Below, in pieces: positions 37,808 through 48,478 of a stretch of DNA of 64,000 nucleotides. The position numbers and the translations under genes are program-made. The DNA lies in assembly GCF_934307085.1 (NCBI RefSeq), contig NZ_CAKRCF010000001.1:62001-126000 (forward strand). Direction: 5' to 3'. The DNA is from an uncultured Anaerobutyricum sp. Lineage in GTDB: Bacteria; Bacillota; Clostridia; Lachnospirales; Lachnospiraceae. The number at the start of each line of letters is the position of its first letter. Within the stretch, counting starts at the first letter, position 1. Under the pieces are notes generated by a model, which was given only the letters and a program-made list of their open reading frames with translations, made no database searches and was not told where the DNA came from.

Positions 37808-39346
37808 TCAGACAATTTCCATAATACAATTCTCAGAAAGCGGGCAAATGTTTTTCAAAAATCTCTTTCCCTCTTCTGTTAAAGTTTCGCAGTTATCAAC
37901 ACTTTCTTCCTTCTTGCCAAAAAGATAGTCTGTAAGAGCCGCAATAGAAACGCTCTGCATACCATCTGTTTTTATAGTCTCTGTTTTTGTGATAGAAACC
38001 TTTCCATCTTTTAATAAAAAATGATATACTCCGCTCTGTTCTTCTAAATACGTATCTTCTATATAGATATCTGCTCTATAAGTATATGCTTCACAATTAT
38101 CTATTTCACAGATGGCATTTTCACAATTATCAGATTTACAAACATCGTTTTCCTCACTATTCGTTCCACAGCTGTCGGCTTCAAAAATCTTCGCTTCCAC
38201 TTTCTCCTTTTCTGTTTCGCTAGTTTCCTTTAGAGTTTCTATTTTACATTCTAAAAACTTAGAAAGTTCTTCTATATTTAGCAGACGGAACATAATCTTC
38301 TCCACCCTTTTTGCTGGCATAAAACGAAAATTTCTATATAAACCTATTTTTGTTGTGACATCTTTCCAAGAGGGGTCAAGTACAAGCTGATATCGGTTAT
38401 AGTGATATTTCTCTTCACAATATAAAATAATCTGTTCTAAAAAGTTTTCCCTCTTAGAAGCATCTGCACAAAAGACCTGTGAAAGAACAAAGTAGCTGTC
38501 CTCTGCTCCTACTGCAGCTCTGCCAACATAAGATCCCCCATCAAAAACATAGAGCACCTGTCCATAGTCACTCTTCACTTCCTTTTCCATTCTTCGGATA
38601 TATGGAATAGAAACTTCTGTGAAAATATCAAACAAGGTGTCTTTGATGGCGTTTTCCTGTTCGGCAAGGGTTTCAAGTTCTGTGTCGGAGAGTTCTGTCT
38701 TGAAAGTATATTTTTCACTTGAAGATTCTCTTTTGTTTTTATTGTCTCCTAATACATCCTCTTTTACCTGACATTCTTCTGGCTGGCTTTCCTGTTCTAC
38801 TTCTTCTTTCTTTAATAAGACTTCTTTATTTTTTGCAATACTTTCCTGTTTTGCATCAATACTATCTTTCACATCTTTTTCTATTGTATCTTTCGCTTGT
38901 TTTTCAGTCTCTTTACACAATTCCGGCAAATATTCCAATTCCTGCTCTACCTGAGCCATTCCAAAGCGAAAATCAAATGGCAGATAATAGTTTTCGTCTG
39001 CCGGCATCAGATAAGTAAACAACTCACCTCTGCTACGAAGCTCCTGAAAGGTCTTTACAAGAAGTTCCCTCATCACACCCTGTCTTCTGTACTCTTCATC
39101 CGTTGCCACACCAACGATATACTTTGCCTCTGCCGGCTGTCCTTTTACATGAAGTGTATATGGATTTAAATGCAGCATTCCCTTCACAATGTCGTCATCT
39201 GCCTGCGACTTCTGATTCAGCAAAACTTCATTTTTTCCATATACTTCATTAAAATAAAAGTTCGCATAAGATACTGGGTCATGAAAATTATCTTCCCACA
39301 TCTCATAAACTCTCTGCTTTTTCGTTCCATCATCCCAGACTATCAT
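37808..39346 (-). CDS. Eis-like GNAT acetyltransferase with low-complexity insertions
   Basis: A 512-residue protein. The N-terminal GNAT domain (about 10-140) has [19 protein letters not shown] for acetyl-CoA and [17 protein letters not shown], typical of the Eis family. A charged Lys/Glu segment (about 150-225) follows, then a second acyltransferase-like part (to about 370), a Cys/Asp/Glu/Asn-rich repetitive segment (about 385-435) and an SCP2-like end. I chose the ATG at 39346: it overlaps the ispF stop as ATGA, so it is translated by coupling. The acceptor is unknown. Confidence 0.75.
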   Translation of the reverse strand: MIVWDDGTKKQRVYEMWEDNFHDPVSYANFYFNEVYGKNEVLLNQKSQADDDIVKGMLHLNPYTLHVKGQPAEAKYIVGVATDEEYRRQGVMRELLVKTFQELRSRGELFTYLMPADENYYLPFDFRFGMAQVEQELEYLPELCKETEKQAKDTIEKDVKDSIDAKQESIAKNKEVLLKKEEVEQESQPEECQVKEDVLGDNKNKRESSSEKYTFKTELSDTELETLAEQENAIKDTLFDIFTEVSIPYIRRMEKEVKSDYGQVLYVFDGGSYVGRAAVGAEDSYFVLSQVFCADASKRENFLEQIILYCEEKYHYNRYQLVLDPSWKDVTTKIGLYRNFRFMPAKRVEKIMFRLLNIEELSKFLECKIETLKETSETEKEKVEAKIFEADSCGTNSEENDVCKSDNCENAICEIDNCEAYTYRADIYIEDTYLEEQSGVYHFLLKDGKVSITKTETIKTDGMQSVSIAALTDYLFGKKEESVDNCETLTEEGKRFLKNICPLSENCIMEIV

Positions 39347-39903
39347 TTCTGAATGCCTCCAAATCTTGCACAGCCGCCGCAGCCTGCACAGCCTCTGTCC
39401 TCCATCAAAACATCCGCACCAACATAATTCTGAATCTCTGAAAGCAGACAAACAGCTGACGCTGAAATACCAAGACCTTCCCCGGTAAATCCAAGTCCTT
39501 CTTCTGTCGTTGCCTTTACATTAACCTGCCCTTCCTGAATGCCAAGAACTCTTGCAATATTTTTTTTCATCTCTGGAATGTATGGAGCAAGCTTCGGTCT
39601 TTGTGCGATCACTGTCGCATCAATATTTTCAATAAAATAAGCCTTTTCCTGTAACAGCTTTCCAACCTCTTCAAGAAGTTTCATACTGTCCGCTCCCTCA
39701 TATGCAGGGTCATTATCTGGAAAATGCTTTCCGATATCTCCAAGTGCCGCCGCTCCAAGAAGTGCATCCATCACTGCATGAAGCAGAACATCCGCATCAG
39801 AGTGTCCAAGAAGTCCCTTTTCATAAGGAATCTCCACTCCACCAAGGATTAACTTTCTATTTTCTACCAGACGATGTACGTCATAACCATTTCCAATTCT
39901 CAT
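39343..39903 (-). CDS. ispF: 2-C-methyl-D-erythritol 2,4-cyclodiphosphate synthase with Cys-rich tail
   Basis: Fifth step of the MEP isoprenoid pathway. The first 155 residues are a complete Isp[10 protein letters not shown] with metal ligands Asp8 and His10, [12 protein letters not shown] with His34, and [14 protein letters not shown] near 132-145. About 30 residues follow beyond the usual end, including Cys172, Cys175 and Cys178 in [15 protein letters not shown] chose the ATG at 39903 with GGAGG eight nt upstream. It overlaps the acetyltransferase gene by ATGA. ispD is not adjacent. Confidence 0.94.
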   Translation of the reverse strand: MRIGNGYDVHRLVENRKLILGGVEIPYEKGLLGHSDADVLLHAVMDALLGAAALGDIGKHFPDNDPAYEGADSMKLLEEVGKLLQEKAYFIENIDATVIAQRPKLAPYIPEMKKNIARVLGIQEGQVNVKATTEEGLGFTGEGLGISASAVCLLSEIQNYVGADVLMEDRGCAGCGGCARFGGIQK

Positions 39904-40012
39904 ATATCTCGCCTCCAAACTCCGCAAATACGGATTTCTATTTTGTTTTCTATCAGTGTACCACATTGGGGAAGGGGAGAAAAGTTTTTCTTTGAGATTT
40001 ATGAAGACTGAC

Positions 40013-40138
40013 GGAAATCTGGTACGCAATATAAAATATGGCATCTGTTCCGTATCACTGCGCCCTTAATGCTTAATCGCATTAAGAGCTTGCTCTAAAG
40101 TCACAGATGCCATATTTTATATTGCGTACCAGATTTCC
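40013..40138 (-). repeat. Foldback element G (short-core subtype, perfect arms)
   Basis: Two perfect 36-nt complementary arms (40013-40048 and 40103-40138) enclose a 54-nt core. On the minus strand the core reads CTTTAGAGCAA, an upper stem of GCTCTTAATGC with GCATTAAGGGC, and GCAGTGATACGGA, matching D and E. It lies between tRNA-Met and ispF. From 40139 to 40393 nothing else was recognised except a segment near 40228-40245 resembling 50334-50352. Confidence 0.9.
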
Positions 40139-40393
40139 TGTCTTTGATAAATTGGAAGGAGAACTTTTTCCCGGAAGAGATTTGAATAATTCTCGTGAAG
40201 TACCCGGCAATTGAATTACCGCAGATTCCCACTTAATTTCCTAAAACAGAGGAGAGACTATCTCCTTCTCATTTATTAAAATATTCACCTCAAACTGGGA
40301 CATATAAAACTACAGACTTATTCTTTAAATCCCCCACCACAATTTTTGTGTTTCGTCTATCTATCATACAAAACAAAAAAATGCAATAAAAAA

Positions 40394-40467
40394 TAGCGGG
40401 AACTGGATTTGAACCAGCGACACCGCGGGTATGAACCGCGTGCTCTAGCCAACTGAGCTATCCCGCC
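40394..40467 (-). tRNA. tRNA-Met (anticodon CAT)
   Basis: A 74-nt cloverleaf on the minus strand with acceptor GGCGGGA/TCCCGCT, D arm AGCTCAGTTGGCTAGAGC and anticodon loop TTCATAC, giving CAT. The first base pair and D loop argue against initiator tRNA. A lysidine-modified tRNA-Ile with the same anticodon cannot be ruled out by eye. Transcribed with tRNA-Val. Confidence 0.9.
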
Positions 40468-40492
40468 ATACTTAATATTGATAAAAAATAAG

Positions 40493-40565
40493 TGGGACCT
40501 ACAGGACTTGAACCTGTGACCCTCTGCTTGTAAGGCAGATGCTCTCCCAGCTGAGCTAAGATCCC
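40493..40565 (-). tRNA. tRNA-Val (anticodon TAC)
   Basis: A 73-nt cloverleaf on the minus strand: acceptor GGGATCT/AGGTCCC, D arm GCTCAGCTGGGAGAGC, anticodon stem TCTGC/GCAGA with loop CTTACAA, giving TAC. It is the first gene of a two-tRNA transcript. Confidence 0.95.
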
Positions 40566-40583
40566 ACGTCATCAACGAAATTC

Positions 40584-40612
40584 ATTATACTATATGGCGT
40601 GAAAGCTGTCAA
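40584..40612 (-). promoter_or_regulatory. Sigma-A promoter of the tRNA-Val/tRNA-Met unit
   Basis: On the minus strand TTGACA (40607-40612), a 17-nt spacer and TATAAT (40584-40589): a perfect consensus promoter ending 18 nt before tRNA-Val. Confidence 0.88.
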
Positions 40613-40771
40613 TACTTTTTTACAACATTTTAAATATTTTTCTTCTCTTTTCTTTACAGAGATATCAAGAGATTTTACAATCTTTTTTCTTAACAAGGCA
40701 TTCTTTTTTATAAATTACATCCTTTACTCTATACTAACAAACTGGAAAATCCAATCCCCAAATTATGCATT

Positions 40772-41959
40772 CTACTCTTCCTTCTCCCGATGCATCGCCG
40801 AAACCACTGCCGCCAAATGTAACAACACTCCATCAGACAATGCAGATTCTTCAACTTCAAACTTCGGATGATGATTTGGATAGCACTTTCTCCCTGGTGT
40901 GCCACAGCCCACGAAAGCAAATACACCCGGTACTTCTTTCTGGTACCATGAAAAGTCTTCTCCAAGCATTAATGGCGCGATATGGACAAGCTTTCTATTC
41001 TCTAATAGCTGTTCCGCTTCGTCTGCGATTCGGCGGGAAAGTGCTGCATCATTAAGTACTGGTGGATGAGAGCCCTGTTCATAGGCAATCTTTACGTTTC
41101 CGCCGTAGCTGTCTGCTACTGCTTCTGCTCTTCTTCGAATGGCATCCTGAAGGTGCTGTGCTACGTCTTCAGAATAGCTTCGGCAAGTTCCTTCTAAGAC
41201 TGCCTTACCGGAAATAATATTATACTGCGTTCCTGATTTTAAGGAACCAACTGTCACAACCGCTCCCTCAATCGGGTCAAGCTCTCTTGCTACAATTGTC
41301 TGTACATTCATTACAAAGTCAGCAGCCATAACGGTAGCATCCACACATTGATGTGGCTTTGCGGCATGACCACCTTTTCCGATGAAAGTGATAGTAAAAC
41401 GATCTGTCTGTGCCATTCTGGCTCCCGGCTCCACAGAAATCTCTCCTGCTTTTATATCGGAAAAGAGATGCAGGCCAAACATTTCATCAACATCTTCTAA
41501 TATTCCCTGAGAAATAATCTGCTTTGCACCTTTTGTATTCTCTTCGGACGGCTGAAAAATTAATTTGACACGAACAGTCAGTTCAGCTTCCATTTCTTTT
41601 AAAATAGAAGCTGCTCCTAGCAAGCCTGTAATATGCCCGTCATGTCCGCAGGCATGCATCTTTCCAGGATGCTTTGACTGAAATGGCAAATCAGTATCTT
41701 CTGAAACTCTAAGACCATCTATATCTGCTCTAAGACCTATCGTATACGCATCATGCGGTCCAATATAGGCAGTTACCCCTGTTGGATCTAATCGAAGTGG
41801 GTGAATTCCCATCTCGGTAAGCTTCTCACAGATTAATTCTGTTGTTTCATTTTCCTCAAATCCCAGTTCTGGTATCTGATGAAATTCATGATACCAGGAA
41901 ATAAATTCTTCTCGTTTCTTTGATACTTTTTCCAGCAATTCTTCCCGTGTCATATTCAT
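40772..41959 (-). CDS. M20-family amidohydrolase (hippurate hydrolase-like)
   Basis: A 395-residue zinc peptidase-like protein of the M20D group, which hydrolyses N-acyl amino acids such as hippurate, N-acetyl or indole conjugates. Metal-site motifs are visible: MHACGHDGHITGLLGAA near residue 105, PSEENTKGAKQI near 140 with the catalytic Glu, and a His near the C-terminus (LGEDFSWY region). A dimerisation domain interrupts the catalytic fold (about 185-300). It follows the DUF1700 gene by 24 bp. The acyl substrate is unknown. Confidence 0.9.
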   Translation of the reverse strand: MNMTREELLEKVSKKREEFISWYHEFHQIPELGFEENETTELICEKLTEMGIHPLRLDPTGVTAYIGPHDAYTIGLRADIDGLRVSEDTDLPFQSKHPGKMHACGHDGHITGLLGAASILKEMEAELTVRVKLIFQPSEENTKGAKQIISQGILEDVDEMFGLHLFSDIKAGEISVEPGARMAQTDRFTITFIGKGGHAAKPHQCVDATVMAADFVMNVQTIVARELDPIEGAVVTVGSLKSGTQYNIISGKAVLEGTCRSYSEDVAQHLQDAIRRRAEAVADSYGGNVKIAYEQGSHPPVLNDAALSRRIADEAEQLLENRKLVHIAPLMLGEDFSWYQKEVPGVFAFVGCGTPGRKCYPNHHPKFEVEESALSDGVLLHLAAVVSAMHREKEE

Positions 41960-41983
41960 TCCCCTTTTCTACCTTCCTATTTA

Positions 41984-42469
41984 TTATCCACGAATCAGCC
42001 GTACAATCAAAACTGCCGCAATAATTATCACTGCAAGCGGCAACAATGCTCGCAATAAAAATAATACAACGAAAAATACCAGTGCGGAAATAATAATTGT
42101 CATAATCATCTTACCGACACTTTGCAAAGATCCCTTCTGATTGTTGTTCTCGATATCTCCTCTGTCAGAATATGCATCTCCATAACTACGATAGGAACTA
42201 TCATTCTGTGTATAACCACTTTCATAAGAATTATCTCCATAACTGGAACTACCAGAAGCACTTTCTTCTATTCCGTGCGCATCAATAATAGAACGGGCAA
42301 TGAGTCTTGGACTTCCTAACTCTTCAACGACCTGTTCCTCACTTTTTCCATTACGAATCTCATCCTCAAAATACTGTCTGTAATACGTTAACGAATCAGA
42401 TAATTCATATGCAGACACTTCGCCCTGCAGACATTGCTCTAATTCCATAATAAACTGTTCTTTTGTCAT
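41984..42469 (-). CDS. DUF1700 membrane protein
   Basis: A 161-residue protein: a helical N-terminal domain with the DUF1700 pattern (LEQCL, YYRQYFEDEIRNGKSEEQVVEELGSPRLIARSII), a Ser/Tyr/Gly/Asn-rich linker (about 70-115) and two C-terminal hydrophobic segments (about 122-160). Members often accompany PadR-like regulators; none is adjacent here. The exact role is unknown. Confidence 0.8.
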   Translation of the reverse strand: MTKEQFIMELEQCLQGEVSAYELSDSLTYYRQYFEDEIRNGKSEEQVVEELGSPRLIARSIIDAHGIEESASGSSSYGDNSYESGYTQNDSSYRSYGDAYSDRGDIENNNQKGSLQSVGKMIMTIIISALVFFVVLFLLRALLPLAVIIIAAVLIVRLIRG

Positions 42470-42629
42470 TTTTCTACCTTTCTTTATCTATATATCCGTC
42501 TTTATCATCTTTTCTTATTATCTATAACTTTATCACTTATTCTGATTATTTATCTATTCTACCACTTATTTCTCACATCTCAAACATCTTATTTTACGCC
42601 CTTTTCCGCTATATAACTTTAAGTACTTA

Positions 42630-43721
42630 CTAATATTGAAGCTTAAAATATAACGTTGTATATGGTACTTTTCCTGCAATCTGCATCCGTAGCGACGAAG
42701 CCCCACTATACCGAAGAATAAACTGCAGATTATCATTCGAATACTTATCCTGGTCATAATCTTTTACCATAAACTGAATACTATTTGGACTTTCTTCCTC
42801 CAAAATATCCTCACATTTACTACGAAAACTTTTATAATTCTCACAAAGTAAATCTTTTTTTCTATAGTAATTATATTCGTTCCCTTCTGCCTTTTGATAC
42901 AATGTCGCATTCCATTTATGGTCTGCTTTCATCTGCGTATCATTCACATTAAAATAAGTGTACATAATACAAAAAGCATCATCTGGCTCTGGGTCATCCC
43001 AGGTAGTATCTACGTGATACCATTCTTTATCAAGCTTTATCAGATTCCATGCATGATTCTCTCCATCCGCTGTGCCAGAAATCATCTTACAGGTTATACC
43101 TGAAAGATCGCAGAGCAGCTTCATCGCTTCTGCATAACCATTGCATACCGCCTTATTTAAAACCAAAGCTCCATATGCACTATAGGCATCTCCTTCCGGC
43201 TCTTTCTTTCCACCCGGATATCCATATGCAACATTGCCTACAATATAATCATGAATTATCTTCTCCTTTTCATAATCACTCCGCTTCTTGCTTTGTAAAT
43301 TGACAAGAATGCTTTTGCAGATTTCATATAAATCCCTTGCTTTATCTCGTTCTTCTGGAATATCTGTCTCATCAAAAAATGCTCTCTCTACATAATAGTT
43401 ATCACTAATCTCACAACTTAATGTCACATAAGACTTATTCAAAAACTTTACACTCTTTATCTGATATTCCTTTACAACACCATAAAAACCTTCTATACTC
43501 TGATTCAGTTCATCAAAATCTTCCTGTGTAAGCTCACTCGTCACAAAAGAAATCTTTGTCTCTCCTTTAGAAAGCGCATCTTCAATCTCCGCAAGCAATT
43601 CCTTTTTCGTATCGATCACAATCTGGGCAGAAGTATTTAAATGCGTTATCATGCTACAGCCACTGATTATGAAAATACTTATCCAGAGAGTTACTAACAA
43701 TAGTATTAACTTTCTTTTCAT
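42630..43721 (-). CDS. Transglutaminase-like lipoprotein
   Basis: A 363-residue exported protein. The lipobox IISGC makes Cys22 a likely lipid anchor. The transglutaminase-like domain (about 155-260) has Cys193 in NKAVCNGYAEAM, His223 in ENHAWN and Asp238 in HVDTTWDDPE, the full triad. Such bacterial proteins are probably proteases or cross-linking enzymes at the cell surface; the substrate is unknown. I chose the ATG at 43721 with GAGG five nt upstream. Confidence 0.85.
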   Translation of the reverse strand: MKRKLILLLVTLWISIFIISGCSMITHLNTSAQIVIDTKKELLAEIEDALSKGETKISFVTSELTQEDFDELNQSIEGFYGVVKEYQIKSVKFLNKSYVTLSCEISDNYYVERAFFDETDIPEERDKARDLYEICKSILVNLQSKKRSDYEKEKIIHDYIVGNVAYGYPGGKKEPEGDAYSAYGALVLNKAVCNGYAEAMKLLCDLSGITCKMISGTADGENHAWNLIKLDKEWYHVDTTWDDPEPDDAFCIMYTYFNVNDTQMKADHKWNATLYQKAEGNEYNYYRKKDLLCENYKSFRSKCEDILEEESPNSIQFMVKDYDQDKYSNDNLQFILRYSGASSLRMQIAGKVPYTTLYFKLQY

Positions 43722-43780
43722 AAACACCTCATATAAATAATATCCTCAAAAATATTCTACCAACTTTTAATCAAAAAGGC

Positions 43781-43967
43781 AATTCTGATTTGCGCAGGCA
43801 AAGGAGACGCTCTCAGCAAATAAAATAACCTACATTTGTAACTTTGGTCGCTGCGGGTTGAATACTCGCTTACACACGCTCGTATCCAACCCTTGCTCCG
43901 AGGCCACAAATATAGGTTATTTTATTTACTGAGAGCTGTCTTTGGCTGCTGAAGTAAAGTCAGAATT
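43781..43967 (-). repeat. Foldback element I (long-core subtype) with extended outer arms
   Basis: Inner arms 43809-43839 and 43906-43936 pair at 29 of 31 positions around a 66-nt core, which on the minus strand begins CCTCGGAGCAAGGG and ends CAGCGACCAAAGTT. Beyond them 43781-43810 pairs loosely with 43937-43967 (shared AATTCTGA and GCTCTCAG ends). It lies between groEL and the transglutaminase gene and touches element J. Confidence 0.8.
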
Positions 43968-44003
43968 TATGTTTTAAAAGATTTGCCGGATTAGAAATAG
44001 ACA

Positions 44004-44265
44004 GCCGCTGTAGATATTCTATCGGATTGCTCAAAAAATATGAAAAAGAAGCCCTAAAAAATTTATTGAATTTTGTGACTTTGTGCTGCGGAATTTTGAC
44101 CATAGAAACTTCGGACTGCTTTTTCCGAAGTTTCTGTTTTATTGGGCAAAATGGAGCGTTTAGCACAACGGAACAAAATCAATAAATTTTTTAGGGCTTC
44201 TTCTTAATAATTCTTCCGGCAATCCGATTGCTATGTTTCTGTAGCGGCGTCTCCTTTGCTACGCA
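44004..44265. repeat. Foldback element J: very long hairpin after groEL
   Basis: 44004-44076 pairs with 44173-44238 with small bulges (best part AAGAAGCCCTAAAAAATTTA with its complement). Further in, TTGTGCT/AGCACAA, ATTTTG/CAAAAT and AGAAACTTCGGA/TCCGAAGTTTCT continue the stem to an apical loop near 44119. The distal part 44237-44265 pairs with 43781-43810, on the far side of element I. It ends 16 bp from the groEL stop and would be the 3' end of groESL mRNA. Confidence 0.75.
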
Positions 44266-44280
44266 AACCAGAATTTATAA

Positions 44281-46020
<1,740 letters not shown>

Positions 46021-46079
46021 TTAATGTCTTGTCTGAAAAAATACTATCTGTCTTCTACTAACACTGGTTTAAATCTAAA

Positions 46080-46349
46080 TTATTCTACAATTGCAAGAAT
46101 ATCACTCTGTTTTACGATGATATACTCTTCTTCCATCTTTACATTTGTTCCTGCATATTTAGAATAGATTACTTTCTGTCCAACGCTTACTTCCATCTTC
46201 ACGTCTTCTGTTCCAGGACCTACAGCAACTACTTCTGCTTCCTGTGGTTTTTCCTGTGCGGAGCTAGTAAGAATAATACCAGTCTTTGTTTTTGTTTCTG
46301 CCTCCAGCTGTTTTAATACAACTCTGTCTGCTAATGGTACTAACTTCAT
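46080..46349 (-). CDS. groES: Co-chaperonin GroES (10 kDa subunit)
   Basis: Heptameric lid of GroEL. The 89-residue protein starts MKLVPLADRVVLKQLE and contains the mobile loop ETKTKTGIILTSSAQEKPQ (about 16-34) that binds GroEL, typical length. GGAGG lies upstream of the ATG. First gene of the groES-groEL operon. Confidence 0.97.
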   Translation of the reverse strand: MKLVPLADRVVLKQLEAETKTKTGIILTSSAQEKPQEAEVVAVGPGTEDVKMEVSVGQKVIYSKYAGTNVKMEEEYIIVKQSDILAIVE

Positions 46350-46411
46350 AATATAATGCCTCCTAATTCAAAATTAATTGTAAATCTGTTATCTTCCTGT
46401 TTTTTAATTTG

Positions 46412-46438
46412 TTAGCACTCATTTCGTTTGAGTGCTAA
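46412..46438. promoter_or_regulatory. CIRCE operator (HrcA binding site)
   Basis: TTAGCACTC, nine bases, GAGTGCTAA: an exact match to the CIRCE consensus, 63 bp upstream of the groES start codon. It binds the heat-shock repressor HrcA, which is not encoded in this window. Confidence 0.97.
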
Positions 46439-46450
46439 TTGCTAATACCT

Positions 46451-46479
46451 ATAATATGTTTTTTCTTTTATAATTGCAA
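46451..46479 (-). promoter_or_regulatory. Candidate groES promoter
   Basis: On the minus strand TTGCAA (46474-46479), a 17-nt spacer and TATTAT (46451-46456), placed so that transcription would start at or just before the CIRCE element, as usual for HrcA-repressed operons. Confidence 0.65.
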
Positions 46480-46524
46480 ATTAAAAAAATCTTTATTTCT
46501 TTCTCATTTCTTTTATATTTTAAT

Positions 46525-46899
46525 TTATCTTTTATTTTCTCTTTTTTTCTGATTATATCTCTTTTTTGCTCTTGTTTTATATTTTCTATAGTATTTTTTC
46601 CCAAGTGGCTTTAATCGAAAACGACCATTTCCCCAAATATCAACAATCTGACTATATCCTTTTTTTGTTCTTATGATATCTCCTATTCTTGCATCTGGAG
46701 GCAGCTTAAACCTTCCCTGTACTCTCCGCATCTTATTTCTGCTCTTTTTTCTCCCATATATCTTATGTGGTACACCATATACTCTTTCTATTGCTGATAA
46801 ATGTTCTGTCCCTCTTTTGCCTTTTTCTCCGGCATTTACCACGACAGAGCACAAAATCACACCTATAAGTATTCCCAATCCCATCTTTCTAATACGCAT
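46525..46899 (-). CDS. Small secreted, very basic protein of unknown function
   Basis: A 124-residue protein with a signal peptide (about 1-23) and a mature part crowded with Lys, Arg and Tyr (pI clearly high), ending in a Lys/Arg tail. A segment resembling a compact beta domain (RIGDIIRTKKGYSQIVDIWGNGRF, quoted here only by its ends RIGDII and NGRF) lies in the middle. I recognise no family. I chose the ATG at 46899 with AAGGAG five nt upstream. It is very AT-rich and lies between groES and the BlaR1-like gene, same strand. Confidence 0.6.
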   Translation of the reverse strand: MRIRKMGLGILIGVILCSVVVNAGEKGKRGTEHLSAIERVYGVPHKIYGRKKSRNKMRRVQGRFKLPPDARIGDIIRTKKGYSQIVDIWGNGRFRLKPLGKKYYRKYKTRAKKRYNQKKRENKR

Positions 46900-47103
46900 T
46901 GATTCTCCTTCTGTATTCTCATAAAACATTTATATCTGTTTTCTCTTTAATATAATATATAGACGTAAATTTCATATCAGATGTTGCATTTTTCATAAAA
47001 AAATAAAGTATACTATCTTTATATAGCACACTTTATCATTTTTCTTCTTTTATTACAACGTCTGTAATTTTCTAAAATTTACTCTAAAAACCAGTGATAT
47101 ATT

Positions 47104-48447
47104 TTATTGTTTCATATTGTGAGAACAAATCGCATAATCAGCCGTATATAATAATGTACCATATTCAACCTTCTCACACTTTTCACATCTTTGTGCATCA
47201 TAAGCTTTAATCCGACATATTTTATCCGCACCTAATGTATGAATCTTAAGCGTTCCCTTTTCCATGCTGTGTACACATCCCTTTTGCATCTCTTTTTTGC
47301 GAACATCTGAAGATTCTTTTTCTATATCAGATTGCTGGACCGAAATAACCTCATCATCATCTTTCTCAAATAAAAGGGCTGATTTACTGAAATCGAGTTT
47401 TTCATCACCATCAGAAATATCCTTTCCGTAAAAATAACCCCACTCTGCCTCTGTAAATGTATTATTTTCTGCTGGTACATCCTGTTCCGGCGTAGCACTA
47501 TAAACAAAAATTGTCACGAAACTACACATACACATTGCAATAAAAATTCCTGCTATCAATAAACAAATTCTTTTTTCTGGCCGTTTATCTTCATCAAGAA
47601 TCCTGTCTACACGTTCCCTCATCTTTTCTCCATTATTCGTCAGTCCCTGCACGATTGCCCAATGTCTTCTTGGCATAACTACCGCTGCTGATCTTATGAG
47701 AAAAAGAGCATAATTTTTCTTTTCCTCGATATTACTATTTTTCATACATTCTGCATCACAATAATATTCACACATTGTAGAATACTGATGAATCAGATAA
47801 TATACAAATGGATTATACCAGTGAAAAATACAACATATGAGTGCGAGAAACTTCCAGAAAATATCTCTATGGCGAATATGTGTAAGTTCATGTCTTAAAA
47901 GCCATTCTTTTTCTTCTGAATCGTATTGTTTTTCCGGAAAAAAAATTTTCGGACGAATCCATCCTACTGTACAAGGTGTTTTTACTCGATATGTTTGAAA
48001 AACCTCAATATTTCCCCCTTTACTTCTGGAAAATACTTCTGTTTTTATTCCACTCTTTTTTATTTTTCTCTTAATAAAAAAATATGTTCCATAATGATAT
48101 ACAATAAATACAGTGCAAATAATAAACCATATAATACATATATCAAAAAATCGTTTGGATACAACATAATAACTGCCAACTAAAGTTGGAATATTTACAA
48201 CTTCAAATCCACCAATCTTCTTTTCTACGATTCTCCAAAAATCACTTAATTCAAACCGCCTTGTTAATGTTGACGGTAGAATTGTGTATTTAAATTGCTG
48301 AAATGGACACAAATATAAAATAATAGATAAACGCAGCATCCAAATATATTTTCGCACCGATACACACTTTTTAAATATTGCCTTAATAAGAAGATACCCA
48401 AGAATCGGAAATGTCCCCGCCATATCCATCGCAAGTTGTAGCACCAT
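47104..48447 (-). CDS. BlaR1/MecR1-type M56 membrane metallopeptidase with unusual Cys/His-rich sensor tail
   Basis: A 447-residue signal-transducing protease with four or so membrane helices. The M56 zinc motif HELTH is at 186-190, with a downstream Glu near 227. Unlike BlaR1 it has no penicillin-binding sensor domain. After the last helix (about 295-317) comes an acidic stretch and a short domain with Cys391, His393, Cys411, Cys421, Cys424, Cys441 and His443, which could bind metal. It follows the blaI-like gene by 31 bp, so the pair is a one-operon sensor-repressor system; no beta-lactamase is near. Confidence 0.83.
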   Translation of the reverse strand: MVLQLAMDMAGTFPILGYLLIKAIFKKCVSVRKYIWMLRLSIILYLCPFQQFKYTILPSTLTRRFELSDFWRIVEKKIGGFEVVNIPTLVGSYYVVSKRFFDICIIWFIICTVFIVYHYGTYFFIKRKIKKSGIKTEVFSRSKGGNIEVFQTYRVKTPCTVGWIRPKIFFPEKQYDSEEKEWLLRHELTHIRHRDIFWKFLALICCIFHWYNPFVYYLIHQYSTMCEYYCDAECMKNSNIEEKKNYALFLIRSAAVVMPRRHWAIVQGLTNNGEKMRERVDRILDEDKRPEKRICLLIAGIFIAMCMCSFVTIFVYSATPEQDVPAENNTFTEAEWGYFYGKDISDGDEKLDFSKSALLFEKDDDEVISVQQSDIEKESSDVRKKEMQKGCVHSMEKGTLKIHTLGADKICRIKAYDAQRCEKCEKVEYGTLLYTADYAICSHNMKQ

Positions 48448-48478
48448 TCGACCTTTGCCGCCTCTCTCCTGTGACCTG

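Noticed and set aside
40357..40575. 72-codon minus-strand open frame
   Set aside because: It lies over tRNA-Val and tRNA-Met; the apparent peptide is the translated tRNA sequence, a common false gene.
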